This document shows, piece by piece, positions 12,201-24,477 of a stretch of DNA of 64,000 bases. This stretch comes from Bimuria novae-zelandiae CBS 107.79 (taxonomy: Eukaryota; Ascomycota; Dothideomycetes; Pleosporales; Didymosphaeriaceae), in assembly GCA_010015655.1 (NCBI GenBank), contig ML976670.1, forward strand, positions 24,182 through 88,181, read 5' to 3'. The notes below the pieces were generated by a model that saw only the letters and a program-made list of their open reading frames with translations, searched no databases and was not told the origin of the DNA. The position numbers were made by a program, and so were the translations under genes. Every line of letters starts with the position of its first letter. The stretch's first letter is position 1.

Positions 12201-13800
12201 GGCTTAGATTACGCGCCTCGCACGAGCGGGTAGTAGCGCTAATAAATAAGCGTAAAGTAAAGTAGAGGCCTTTAAAAGTAGGCGCTAGGATAAAAAGGGC
12301 AAAATTATAGTCCTTAATACTACTATACATATTAAGTAGTTATTCGCATAGCACGTTATTACCTTAGTAGTTATAGCCTAACCCGCGTTAAAGCTTCTAG
12401 AGCTTATTAATAAGTAATTAGAGAGTATTAAGACAAGATTTATTAGGGTAGGCGCTAATTATACGTGCCAGCATAGTTATTCTCTACTTACTAAGGTATA
12501 ATTAATAATTCTCCTTATTATAGAAGTAGCTTTTTGTTATATTTATTATTATCTTAAGATTATAGCCCTAACCCGCAAGGTGGTTATAGTAGTAGTTAGA
12601 CGCTCTGTCTTTTAGCATAATAGAAAAAGCTTAATTCTAGTGTTACTTAAGTAGCCCTATCTTGCTGCAATTGTCTCAAAAGATTCTAAATTTAGTGTTA
12701 AACACATTATATAGCTTACCTCTAAAGCGCTTCTTATTGTCGTATAGCTTATAAAGGTCTATAATAAGTCAATATGTGTTATTAAGACGTGTAGCGTCTG
12801 TAGGGCTTTCGTGCTGCAGATAGGGATTATACGTATTATACTAGTTCAGCTACTGCGTAGAGGATAAAGGCGCGTTGTGCTGCTAATAAGGGGGCAGGTA
12901 TATAGTAGGCTGCCGTTTTAGTAGAGATATAGGTTAGTAGATAGTACGTGCTATTAGAGCTAGTTAAGGAGAAGCAAGATGCGTAGAGGATTATTAAGAA
13001 GATTACTATAACGGAGGCGTATCGTATAGAGGTAATATTGTAAGATTTAGATTAAAGCGCGAGTTAAACCTCTTGTTTATTTTAAGCTAGTAAGCAACCT
13101 CTTTATTAGTCTATTTATAATAGTCGCCCTGCAGCGCTTCTGCGATATTATAGGTAATTAACTTACTATCCTTAGCTATAAAGACGCCTTACTTGCGTAG
13201 GTGGTCTTAGAATTTAGTAATAAAAGATTTATTACCTTTATTAAAGAGTTCTTTTAGCTATCCTTTAAAGATAATAGTTATCTACTCCTATAGCTCATAG
13301 TCCTCCTATTCTTTATTTTGGGAGATTCGGTAGTAGAAGAGGATGTATATTTTAACACTCTTTATATTAATTTTCGTGATATCTGTATTCTTATTAATAT
13401 TAAGGGGCTAGCCCTAGCTATTCTTATTAATAAGCGCCTGTTCTTCCTTTATGAGATGGTCGGTGAAAGGCATCGTGGGAAAGTAATTTAGGGGTCGTAA
13501 GGCGTCTCTTTAAGAGAGTAAGACGCAGGTTGATTAATAGTACTATTAGTAGCGGGTACTATAGAGCGTAATAGACAGGGACTTAGGTAAACGCTTAGAG
13601 TCCTTATTACTTAGTAGTAGGCTACAACGCGCGAGCTTCTAGCAAAGGCGTAATAGACGCAAAGACCCAGGTAAACGCTTAGGGTCTTGTTAGCACACGG
13701 TTTAGGGTATCGCTATACCCCTCGTCGTGTCTCTTCTAGTTCTCCTTGCTGTCTGTGGTTATCTCTCATAGCATCGACTATAAGGGTAACCACTAATTAG

Positions 13801-14053
13801 TGTTGGTTCACAGGTAGCAAGGAATAAATAAGTAACTCTCTGTCTTTGGTATCTGGTGTCTGTCTTGTCTTGTGTATGTGCTATAATAGTTTTATATACC
13901 TTCCTTCTAGTTTTTGTGGATGTGATAGAGTACCAGGTGGTGTGGAGGCGAAGGGGTTTCGGTACAGTATCAGGTTAACTAGAAGTGAGGGGGTACAGGG
14001 GTATGATAGGGTTACACAGTTCCCTTAGTGCGGAAGGCGAGGCTGTGCAGACA
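13801..14053 (-). repeat. 5' LTR of the nested copia element
   Basis: Same length (253 bp) and ends as 7862-8114. In minus orientation the primer-binding site should lie immediately to its left (below 13800); sequence there reads TTAGTGGTTACCC. GTTAG follows it as target duplication. Confidence 0.92.
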
Positions 14054-14058
14054 GTTAG

Positions 14059-17000
14059 GTTTCTAATACTCTACTAGCTATATGCCGAACTTTTTATAAA
14101 CTTTATTAATATATATATCTTAAATAAGCTAGATCTTCTTTTCCTAGCAATCGCGAACAACTTAGACGCCTAGGAACTAGGCTAGATCTCCTATTACCTT
14201 AAGTCTAAATTAATCTTATAGCTTATTTTTAAAATTGTATTATAGATAAGCGTTCGTTAGGTAATATGCTATAATAATATTATTAACGTAAATAAATAGG
14301 ATAAGCTAATTATTAACGTATAAGTATAAGAAGCCTTTAATGCGTTTAAGTCTTAGTAGCTTAACTATAGCTTAGAATATATTATACTATAGAAGCAGTG
14401 TATCCTTTAGTCTATAAAGGACGCAAAGTACCTCTAGAAGGTTATTATTTACTTTTTTAAATATACTAAGAGTTTTAGCGTATAGCTTTTAATTAAGTAT
14501 AAAATTAAGAAAAGCGTTAGGTACGTTATATTACTTTAGCTCTAAGTTAAAGTAGTTAGTAATTATAATAATTACTTAAAAGGTGTAAATAATTAGGATA
14601 GTAGTATAAGTATTATTAAACTACTCTTATAGATTTCTGCGTGCGATAAGTTAAGTTTTATACTTATTAAAATAGCTATTATTATTAAACTTATATATAA
14701 ATACTTATATAAGTAAGATTACCTTAACTCTTTTAGCCTATATAATTTTGTATGTTACTAAGATTTTATAAAAGTAGTCTTTACTCTAAACCTTTTAATA
14801 CTTACGCTTAACGGCTTTTATAAACTTAGCGTTATATAAATATAACTTTAGTTAACTAATATACTTTAGGGTATGTAGTAACTAGCTTACATAGATTTAA
14901 AAGTTATATTTTATATTATTATTAATAGTTATTATAGTAAAATTATTTAAGTAATTTGTCACGATGTCTATATACTCTATCCTATGTCTTGTAACGATAG
15001 CTATCATTACTCATTCCTTTTGGGAATGTATGGCGACGTGGTATAGGACGACTTACATTACGTAATTAGTAATATTTTAGGCTCCTAGCTAAATTGCATA
15101 AGTCTATAGATTGCTTAAGTTTATTAGTTTTTAAACGCGCTTTATACTAAATACGTTGTTTTATAAAATACATAAATCTTAATATAATAGAGTATTATCA
15201 TTACGTTAGTTAAGTGTAGAGCCTTCATTTTTTTTTGCTAATTAATTAGTAACCTTTTACTATAAGGGCGTAGGACGAAAGTTATAAGTATAGTAGCACC
15301 CTATAAGATAGTGTACTATATAATTAAGAGAAGCTAATATATTTATAAGGTTATTAAAAGTAGATTAATATTAAGAGATTAATAGTTTATTAGTATTATT
15401 TCCTATTAACAACTTAGACGATTATACGGCAGGCGTTAGTATTAGTATTACTTTAGATTTAGCCTCGGCGTAAAGACGTTACTAACGTATTATTATAAGT
15501 TCTTTAATAAATATATTATTATCCTCGTACGCTTTAAGAACGTTACGTAAATGAATAATTTTTAATTATTAAGTTATCTGCGTAGCTCTTACAGTCTTTA
15601 TAAAAGATAAATATATTAAATATCACGGCTCGTGTGCGGACAACTCAATCATTTATTAATAACTAAATTTAAAAGATATTAGTACTATTATAGCCTACAA
15701 GAGAGTTAATTAGCTCGCAAAAGACTATCTTTACTCTTTATAATAAATATTTATTGAGGACGTACGCGCGATAACTAATTAATTAAAATAGTTTATTATA
15801 GGCTTTTTATTTTAAATAACCTTATATAGTATACGCCAATTGAGGACTTTAAATATTATTTAATTAAGTAGGTATACTATTATTTTTATTAGCGTATTTA
15901 CTAATTACTTTAAAAGGTTACCTTAGAGGTGTAAGATACTGGCCTTTATTATAATTGGCTTATTAGTAATTATAGTACTTTTATTTTATATAAAAGTATC
16001 AAGAGCGCGTAGCTTAAAGTATATGCTTAAGTTAGTATAAAATTATCTTATAAAATTAATAATACTGCACTTAGCGTTAGGTTTAATTATAATTTTGTTA
16101 TAATTATACTAACGCTAAATTTATTAAATAGTGTTCTATAGCTAGTAGCCTACCTAAGCGTCAAATTTTATTAAAAAGGACTCTGCTTCGTGCTAATATA
16201 AGTGTTAATAGACAATATAAGTACTTTGCTTATTACTATTATAATAAAACTCTCCCTATTATTATAGTTAGATAAGGTTAATTAAAATTTAATAAAAGGG
16301 ATAGACGGCATCCTTTAGCGTATATGAAGAAACTTACTTTATTAACTTTAATTTTATATAGATTTAATAAATGTTTTAATTAGCTAGGCCTGTTACTATT
16401 ACTCTTTTAACGCTATTAGTTGGATAATTTATAATCTTGCGTCCTAAATAGCCCTAAACTTTATAAGTTAGTATTAAAAAGATCTCTTAGATCTTTTTTA
16501 GTACCTCTAATAAGCAAGTTCAAATTATTATTATAAGTAAAAATAGCTTTATTAGATAATAAAAAGAATTTATATTATTAAGCTAGCCTTTACGGTACTT
16601 TAAGTAAGTAATAATACTATGTTTATTATATAGCGTATCTTAACCTAAGTTAAAGTAAATACTAATATTATAATAGTGTCTAAGACTAATAACGCTTATA
16701 ATAAAGCTAAGTACTAAAGTAATATAAGTAATTAACGTTAGTACTATACCTAATAATATATTAATTATAAAAGTTATCCTGCCTTAGGCTTTAATCTTAT
16801 AGTAGTACTTACCTATTTTAATAATTATATTAGTATTCTTAACGCGCTCCTGCTCCTAGCCTACTTAATTAGTTATATTAATAACGTAGGTTTTAAAACT
16901 TAAAGCAAGGATTTATTAGTCTTAAAGATTTATAGTATAATTATTAATTATAGTAATAGTTAACTTGTCTAGTAGGATTACGTTGTAGTTATTAGCTAAA

Positions 17001-17865
17001 GTAGCTAAAACTTTACTTACTATACTATATAAGCTTATTATAAAAGTTAAGCTTTTATTACTAAGTAGACACTTATTATTAAGTTAGATAGCTATAATAG
17101 CTAGTGTTATCTTTAAAAATTACTTTTTTATTTTATGAACTACCTTCTATATTTACGTACGTAAGCTGGGTTAATTTTATAAAACTTAATTAATACGCTA
17201 GCGCGTAGCAAGATCTTTCTTAAAGTTACTTAGTTATAAGTAAACGTCCTTATTAAGGCAGTAGTATAAACTATACTAGTATTTATTATTATAAAAATAT
17301 ACGCTCCTCAGTACTTAACCTTTTATAACTTTATTATTATTCTTAATATTACTCTACGTCTTCGTCGCTTAAAAGTTATCCGCTAAGCTATTAAGCTTCT
17401 AAGAACTAGGTTAGACTTATTAAATATGTATTATATAGGTAGTAACAGAGTCTTTTAGTATAGCTATTTACGTGTTCTTATTCTCGTGCTTAAATAGCTT
17501 AATTAGCTCAAGTATAGCGTATTTAAAATCAATACTTTTAATAATTATTAAAAAGTCTATTTATACGCGCGTACTTTTAACGTTAGGTAGATTAATTTTA
17601 GTACACTAATTAGTAACTTTAATTTATAATTATAGCTAGTTTTTAAAGTTATATAACTTTTAGCTAGGTATATAAGCACTTATAGTTATTAATTAGGTTA
17701 CATTAGTTAACTATTATTAATAGTATAAAGTCCTTTTTAAGGGAGATAAGACGTGTATACTGCGTATTCTTATTATATAATAAGTTAATATAATACTTAG
17801 TAATTATTTTACTAATATTAATATTTAGGTTTTAAAGTGTCTGCTTTTACTTAAGGTATCGGGCA
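14059..17865 (-). other. Element X internal sequence, middle part
   Basis: About 3.8 kb of extreme A/T-rich, stop-dense sequence belonging to element X between its two nested insertions. It should hold the decayed integrase and upstream pol regions. No frame longer than ~60 codons and no motif I can name, apart from a GC-normal islet at 14957-15061 (separate entry). Confidence 0.6.
14957..15061. other. GC-normal islet inside RIP-degraded sequence
   Basis: About 100 bases of ordinary composition (with runs such as CCTTTTGGGAATGTATGGCG) within a region otherwise almost devoid of C and G outside GC dinucleotides. The hexamer GTAATT flanks it at 14951-14956 and 15062-15067, which could be a target duplication. 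It may be a small late insertion (MITE or SINE fragment). No RNA-polymerase III boxes or coding potential identified. Confidence 0.35.
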
Positions 17866-17867
17866 TA

Positions 17868-19746
17868 ACGTACATGCATAGCGAGTGGCCGGGCATAGCG
17901 AGTGGCCGGGCATAGCGAGTGGCCGAAAATGCCAAGACCCCATTAAAATCTACACTCTACACAATAGTACAGAACGCACACAAATAGTAATAAGAAATTG
18001 TAGTAGGCCAATCTACTTAGAATCTACCTTTACTTCTTTTTTACACGTGCGTAAATCATGCCCAGCCTCGCCGCAGCGTCTACAGCGCTATTAAGTTAAT
18101 TTGCCTCTATTAGCGCGCACCCTCTTCTTCGCCTTCTTCTTATTACTACGCGCCGTAAAGTCCTTTAGGGTAGCTAGTTACTAGCTATTAGTAGTTATAA
18201 GGACCCCTTCTTACTATAGTCGCTTTCTCTTGTGCGATTTATGTTATGTAGTAGCCTTATTAGTAGCTTAAAGCTTAGCGTTATGCTTTATTATTAATAC
18301 TAAAGAATGCGCTATTAGCTTAGCGCCTTTTACGAGCTTTTTAACCGCCTTAACTATACTTGTTAGGGAGCTATTTAGGTGCCTCTAAATCCTCTCCTTC
18401 ACCAGCGTCGATTGTGACCCTAATTCTAGGGTGTTGCTAGGCGTCTGCGACTGCCACGTACTATCGCGTATAGTAGAAGGCAAAGGCGTACGCAGACAAA
18501 CGTCAAGCTTTAATATTATTACTTTTAAGTTAAGGGGAATAAGGCTAGCGCCTTAAAAGCCTCTTTAGATATTACTTGAAGTTATTATAGCCTTAAAAGC
18601 GGTAATAAAATAAGGTAAGGACTTAATTTTAGTAATATACGTGATATAGTTGCGCATTAGATCCTCGGCTTGGTGCCTATATGCCTTCTTTAACGGCGAG
18701 AAACACCCCACATCTAGTGGCTGCAGGAGGTGCGACGAATGTAGAGATATATAGAGAGTAATAATATTCCTATCCTTGTAGTATTACTAGAATTCGAGCG
18801 AGTTATAGCTCTCGTAGCCGTTAATAACAAGCAACTAATAACTACTAATAGTACGCTCTTTTATATGCGCGTTAAAATGCTTTAGCTACTATAAACTAAG
18901 CTTGTTATTTGTCTAGCCGTTCTTAGAGACTGCGAGAACCCAGTCGCGAGGTAGATCCTTCTCTTGGTACTAGACAGAGAGGTGGTGCTTGCCCTAAAAG
19001 ATAAGGAAGGGTGGGATCGCCCACCCTGTCGCGTTAATACTATAAATAGCTATTATCTACTTTTAATTACCCTACTACACGCTCTTTAGCTTGCCTTAAC
19101 GTTTAGAGCCTATAACAACTACTCCTGTTAATATCATGCCTATTATAAAGCTAGTCTTATTAAAGTTATAGGTATCTTTATCCAGGATACCATACTTGGC
19201 TTTAGTATTCTCTACAAGCCGGAACTAGCCCTGTACAACCTTAGGATCCTTACAGAGGGCTCTTTTATAGTTATACTTTTAATTAAACTTAACTTAGAGC
19301 TCTAGCTAGCGCTTAATAAAGTAGTAAGGCTACCTTTAACTAACTAGCTTATTATGGCGTGTAGCTAGTAAAGAATTAGCTATATCTTTTATAGTAGCAA
19401 GCTAGGGCAGAAACCCTCGCGCATTTAGATTAAGTATATACTATATAATTACCTACTCCTCTCTTATAGTAAGTCTTATTAAGTTAGGTGCGTAGTCGCG
19501 TTAAAAGGTAGTTCTAGCGCGTCTCCGTCGTAGTATTCTTTTAATAACGCTATAGACTGCTATAGCGCGTGAAATTAAGAGTAGCGCGTCTTCTTTAATA
19601 GCTTAAAGCGCAAGCTATAATCTAGCCTCTTTTAATTTAGGTAGTTTATTACGTTGTTAAGACATCGCGTTGTAGTAGAACGTTTTAATAAGGTCTTGGC
19701 ATTTTCGGCCACTCGCTATGTCCGGCCACTCGCTATGCATGTACGT
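17868..19746 (-). mobile_element. pogo/Fot1-type DNA transposon (copy P1), RIP-damaged
   Basis: 1879 bp with inverted ends starting ACGTACATGCATAGCGAGTG and a TA duplication on each side. The 17 bp unit GCATAGCGAGTGGCCGG is tandemly repeated at both ends, three times on the left and two on the right. On the minus strand the DDE transposase can be read in pieces: SSHLLQPLDVGCFSPLKKAY near 18735-18670 is the hallmark block before the last catalytic residue. Near the C-terminus is a zinc knuckle CRRCGEAGHDLRTC (18084-18043). A second copy of the same family is at 46387-48248. Frame interruptions show it is dead. It is inserted in element X. Confidence 0.9.
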
Positions 19747-19748
19747 TA

Positions 19749-20132
19749 TTACTTTTTATATTAATTATACGCAAATTAATAGTGTTAAAATTTAGTATTA
19801 TTAAGGTTAACGTTAGTATATTTTATACTAAGTACTTTAGTAACTTTATATTAGTGCGCTATAGGCTTAGTAGGCTCCATTAGTAAAGGTAGGTTAGTAG
19901 TAACGATATTAGGATTATAATACTACTATAGTTCGTGCTACTACGTAGCGTCCTTATAAAGAAAAATCTATGCCTGCTAGTCCTTAGGCTTATAAAGGAC
20001 TATTATAATACGCATTATTATAGGATTAGATTTTATTATTATTATAAAGTTATATATAGTAGGTATTACAGAATTATTATAAATAATTATAAATAAATAG
20101 CTGCCTCAACAGGTGTAAACTAGTCTTATAAC
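19749..20132 (-). other. Element X internal sequence, right part (leader/gag start)
   Basis: A/T-rich stretch between copy P1 and the right LTR of X. On the minus strand it should hold the primer-binding site (GTTATAAGAC next to the LTR, resembling the GTTATGAGCC site of the copia element at 28-31 kb) and the beginning of gag. No intact frame. Confidence 0.5.
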
Positions 20133-20266
20133 TATAATATTAAGAAAGAGTGTTAAGGCAATTATTGTTTTAATTAAGAAGCTACTCTATAGAGCTATAT
20201 ACTATATATCACGCACACGGGCCGCACGTACGCGGGTGGCCCAAGCTTCCATACTAAACTGTCTCA
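20133..20266 (-). repeat. Right LTR of element X (5' LTR)
   Basis: 134 bp partner of 6859-6992, more strongly RIP-mutated. It ends in TCA and is followed by CGTTG, matching the bases before the left LTR. Confidence 0.85.
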
Positions 20267-20271
20267 CGTTG

Positions 20272-20293
20272 TTTCCGTCTTCTCAAGCTGTAG
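20272..20293 (-). pseudogene. 22-base islet of the split host gene
   Basis: The only host DNA between element X (with its CGTTG duplication) and the pogo-type element beginning at 20296 (with its TA duplication). Read on the minus strand it continues the frame coming from 27252 and leads, through the CGTTG target, into the frame of 6853-5144 without a stop. Confidence 0.75.
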
Positions 20294-20295
20294 TA

Positions 20296-22329
20296 TCGTA
20301 GCTTGGCAGTTGGCGCGCCGCATCACTAAACGCGCCACCCTAATATAATCGCTTGGCCAGCAACAGAAGGCTACTAAGCTACCTGTAATTAATATTATTA
20401 TAAGATTTTTAGAGTTAAGGTCTTTAGGGCCTGCAAATAGTTACTAATTACTTAAATTATTAATATCTACTTAGTATTTTAATTATTTAGCTACTACGTG
20501 GCTTTAAGGTTAATATATTAAATAAAACTTTATTAATATTTATAGCCTTACGCTAAGGCATTTTTTTTTAAATAGCTTTATTAAAAGGCTTTAAAAATTT
20601 TTTTTTTCTTAATTTAAATATTTTAATACGTTTTTAACATTAATTTTATACTTTACGGACCTATTACTTAAGGCATTACTTAGTAGCCTTATTAGTCCTC
20701 TACTTTACGTGTGTATTTTTAGTAGCTATTTAAGTAATACGCCTCTCTTAGAGTAGTCTTATTTTAAGCTACTAGCTAGCCTAATAGGCTTTTACTTACT
20801 AATTTTTTTAAAACTATAATTATTACTTTTTAGTACCTTTTTAGTATTGATAATCGCGGGCCCGCTATATGCTATAAGGCAATTAAAAATAGTTTTACTA
20901 TAATACTTATCTAGCTAATTAAGAGGTAAAGGCCTATTTTACTTTAATTATTTCTTTTACGTTGCTAGAGTTTTTCGTAGGCCTTTATTTACTTTAAAAG
21001 CTACTTTTATATAAAAATTAAGTATATATTTAAACTTAGTTTCTTACCCTTATTACTATCGCTTATATTAATAATAGTTTTTAGTAGCTAGTTAATCGTT
21101 CTCTAATTTAAAGCGCTAAGTATTAAGGTTAAACTCTTTTATAATTATTAACTAATAAGTATAGTTTAATTAAATTACTTAAAGATAATTATTAAATCTA
21201 GTAAAAAGATATTTATAGCTTTAAAGGCCGAAAGGATTAATAGCTACCTTATAGTACTAATTTAGGCCTTTTAAAATAGGCTAAAGAAGTCTCCATAGTA
21301 ATAAAAGCTAGCCCCTAACTATTTTATAGGAAGACTAATAGCTTGTTTAAATACGCTATTAATAGAGACTTAGACACGTTAATATTAAGAGAGTATGACG
21401 GACAGGTTTAATAAAGTAAATAAATAGCTAACAGGATCCTATTATAATCGCAATAGTTAAGATAATTATCTAGCTTTTAACTTTATAAGGTAATTAAATA
21501 CTTATTAAATCTATATAAGGCTTATCTAATTACTTAACTAGCTAAATTTAGATATAGTAATAATAGCCTAATGGTGTTAAGGGTTAAGATCCTTAATTTA
21601 GCTTAATTATATATTTATAGAGGCAGCTTAATAGATTAGAGCTAGATCTACGACAGATCCGTTAACACATATACAGGCTATAAACGATATCCACTCGCGG
21701 CTACCATCTTAAATAACTTGCCTTACAGCCTTGCTCTCGTACAGAGGCCTATTAAAGATCCTCTTTAAGCGAGAAGTAATGCCAAGTGGGATGTCTTTCT
21801 CGTCTATATTATAGATATCTTAAGCCTTAATCTACTACTACTCTATTTTCTACTATAGGAGGTTAAAGTAAAACTTATTTTTAGCTAAAAAAATTAGCTT
21901 TATAATAATTACTATTAATACTAATTATTTATTATAATATTAGGGATTTAGCGTAATGCTAGATAAAGTAATTAATTTATAATAAGCTAATATTTTTTTT
22001 GTTACTATAAAGGTAAAGCTCTATAATATTTACTATATAAGAAGAATGCTACGTTTAGTAAGGCAATTAATATGTTATAAGAGCTCTTATTCTTACTATT
22101 AAGTAATATTTTAGCTATATTATATAAAAACTTATTACTAGCTAATAAAGTGCTTTTACTAGTGCGCTAGTATAATTTATATAATATAAATTTTTTTTTT
22201 ATAATTTAATTACTTTTATCGCGGCCGTAATTAGGTCTATATTGGTGGAGATACAGCGCGTTGAAGTTGGGATATTGCATGGTGGGGTGGCGCGTTCGGT
22301 GACGTGGCGCGCCAACTGCCAAGCTACGG
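20296..22329 (-). mobile_element. pogo-type DNA transposon A
   Basis: 2034 bp. Inverted ends TCGTAGCTTGGCAGTTGGCG (left, first base RIP-changed) and the complement of CCGTAGCTTGGCAGTTGGCG (right), with TA at 20294-20295 and 22330-22331. The transposase reads on the minus strand: near the right end a helix-turn-helix start resembling IDPITAAIKVIK, and in the middle (around 21810-21650) YNIDEKDIPLGITSRLKRIF followed by RPLYESKAVRQ, the first DDE Asp region. Many stops; inactive. Its right-hand TA is directly followed by element B. Confidence 0.88.
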
Positions 22330-22331
22330 TA

Positions 22332-24477
22332 CCGTGTCTCGGCAGTCAGTGCGCAACATCACTCAATGCGCAACCCCAACATGATCGCGACGTCAATAAT
22401 ATAAGGCTATAGAACTCTACATAAAGGCTATTATTACGAGATTTTTTAGTAAAAAGGTTTCTTAAGTCTGTAGATAATTGCTAGTAACTTAGATTATAGA
22501 TATCTACTTAATATTTTAACTAAATAGCTACTACGCGATAATAGCGTTAATAGCGTAAATACTACTATATTAACGCGTATAGGTGCTAGCGTAGATTTTT
22601 TCCTCTTTATAACTTTATAAGTAGCTTTTAAGGCTTTTTAACTTTCCTTTTTAGTAATTTTAAGATATCCTTAAAGTTATTATTAAGTCTTACGAGCCTA
22701 TTAATAGAGGCGTTACTTAGTAGCCTAATTAGCTCTTTTTTTAGCGTATATATTTTTAGCTACTACCTACGCAACGCGCTTCTCCTAAAATAAATAAGCT
22801 TTAAGCTATTTATTAGCTCTCTATATCTCTTATTATAAACTTTTTTAGAGTTATAATTATTCCTTTTTAGCTTCTTATTAACTAAGAAAATCGTGCGCTC
22901 TCTGTACTTAAGTAGGTAATTAGAAAATAGCTCCTTTATACTACTCCTTAGGTTGCTCTAAGGGTAGAGTCTTACCCTTTATTTAATGCTATTTTTTATT
23001 CTTTAAGGCCTCTTAAAGGCCCTTATTCTCGTGCTCTAGGAGTTACTTTTATATAAAAATTAAATATATTATCTAGCTAAGCTTGCGCGACTCCTTAGTT
23101 ACGATATCCTTAATAGTGAAGCGTAATAGTTATTCTATTTTACGCTAATTTAATACGCTAAGTACTAATATAGAGCTTTTTTATAATCTTACCTTTAAAA
23201 AGGGCTCCTTATTAAATTACTTAAGGATAAGTATAAGATCTAGTGGCAAGACACTTATATACTTAAAAGCTTTAATAATTAATTATAGCGTAACTAACGC
23301 AGTTTAGGCCCTTTAGAAAAGTATAAAAAGGTTTTTTTTAGTAACTATTAATAGTCTTTAGCTCTTATATAGATAGGCGTTAAGCTCGTTAGAGTAGGTA
23401 GCTAAGAGAGACTTAAATATATACACGTTAAAAGGCTATAACGTATGCGTTAAATAAAGGGAAAATATAGTTAAAAGGTTCTTATTTTAGTTATAATAGT
23501 TAATAAAATTTTTAGTAACGTAAGACCTATAGCTATTAAGGATTAGAAGTTAGTATACTTATTAAGCCTTTTTAGCTTTCTCTCTTATATAGCGATTAAA
23601 TACTTATTAAAGCTATTAAAGGCCTATCTCGTTATTTAACTAGCTAGAGGGAGATAAGGTAATAAAGACTCTATAGTATTAAGGATTAATTTTTTTTACC
23701 TAGCTTAATTATAGGCTCTTAGCGTTAGATTAATAAATTAATAATAAATTAATAATAAATTAATAGTAAATCTGTTAGCGCATATACATGCGATAATTAA
23801 AATCTACTTATAGCTACTATCTTATATAGATTACCTTACTTAGCGACTCTTATATAGAGGCTTGTTAAAGATCCTTTTTAAGCGGCTAGTAATACTAAGG
23901 AGGAAGCCTTTCTTATTTATATTATAATAATAATAAGACTCTATGCTATACTTCGGGATTTTATTATATAAAAGCTTAAAGTAGAGCTTATATTTTACCT
24001 TTAAATTAGTATTATAGTAATTACTATTAATTCTAGTTGTTTAGCGTAATATTAAGGCGTCGCTATTATGCTTAATAAGGTAATTAACCTAAAATATACT
24101 TACGTTCTTTTAAGTAATATAGAACGTAAAGTTCTGTATTATTTGCTATATAGGAGGAAGGCCACGTTTAGTAAGGCGTATAATATATTATAGGAGCTAC
24201 TTTTCTTATTATAGGCTAAGTATATAGCGTAAAGTATTCGTAATTACACGCGCCTACGTAATGCGTTAGTATCTGCGTATTAATATAGAACGTATAACGC
24301 TAAATTATTTTATAATTTTATTATATAATAAAAATTATTTTAGTTTTTATAATTTAATTGCTGCTATCGCGGCGTTAATTAGGTCTATATTAGTGGAGTT
24401 GTGGCGCGTCAAAGTAGGTGCGCTATCACGCGGGGTTGCGCATTGAGTGATGTTGCGCACTGGCTGCCGAGACACGG
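22332..24477 (-). mobile_element. pogo-type DNA transposon B
   Basis: 2146 bp. Ends are CCGTGTCTCGGCAGTCAGTG at left and its near-complement at right, so its terminal repeats are a variant of those on A and C. TA flanks both sides and is shared with A and C. Transposase orientation is minus (start-like segment near 24390, DDE region around 23960-23800), heavily RIP-mutated. A run of 11-base repeats (AATTAATAATA-like) lies around 23728-23765 in the transposase frame, at the place where element E carries a longer expansion. Confidence 0.87.

Larger units (their letters stand above)
7862..14053 (-). mobile_element. Ty1/copia LTR retrotransposon, full length, RIP-inactivated
   Basis: A 6192 bp element bounded by two 253 bp LTRs and flanked by a perfect GTTAG target duplication (7857-7861, 14054-14058). 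It sits inside element X. The internal region reads on the minus strand: RNase H lies next to the left LTR and reverse transcriptase just to its right, the copia order, so the left LTR is the 3' LTR. A purine-rich tract (AAAAGAAAAG on the minus strand) adjoins the left LTR. Both LTRs differ only by transitions. The coding region is broken by many stops, mostly TAG/TAA where Gln codons are expected. Confidence 0.93.
6859..20266 (-). mobile_element. Copia-like LTR retrotransposon X, RIP-decayed, with nested insertions
   Basis: Two direct 134 bp terminal repeats (6859-6992 and 20133-20266) begin TG and end CA. The element is flanked by the same five bases, CGTTG (6854-6858 and 20267-20271). On the minus strand a purine run GAGGGGG lies just before the left LTR, and a sequence resembling a decayed GTTATGAGCC primer site lies just inside the right LTR, so the element reads right to left. 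Removing the nested copia element (7862-14053) and pogo element (17868-19746) leaves about 5.3 kb, a normal length. The internal region is so A/T-rich and stop-filled that no intact gag or pol can be read. A possible gag start reading MEPTKPIA lies near 19870 on the minus strand. Confidence 0.85.

Noticed and set aside
17885..18094. 69-codon frame, repeated near 46393
   Set aside because: Spans the inverted end and reads antisense over the transposase zinc knuckle.
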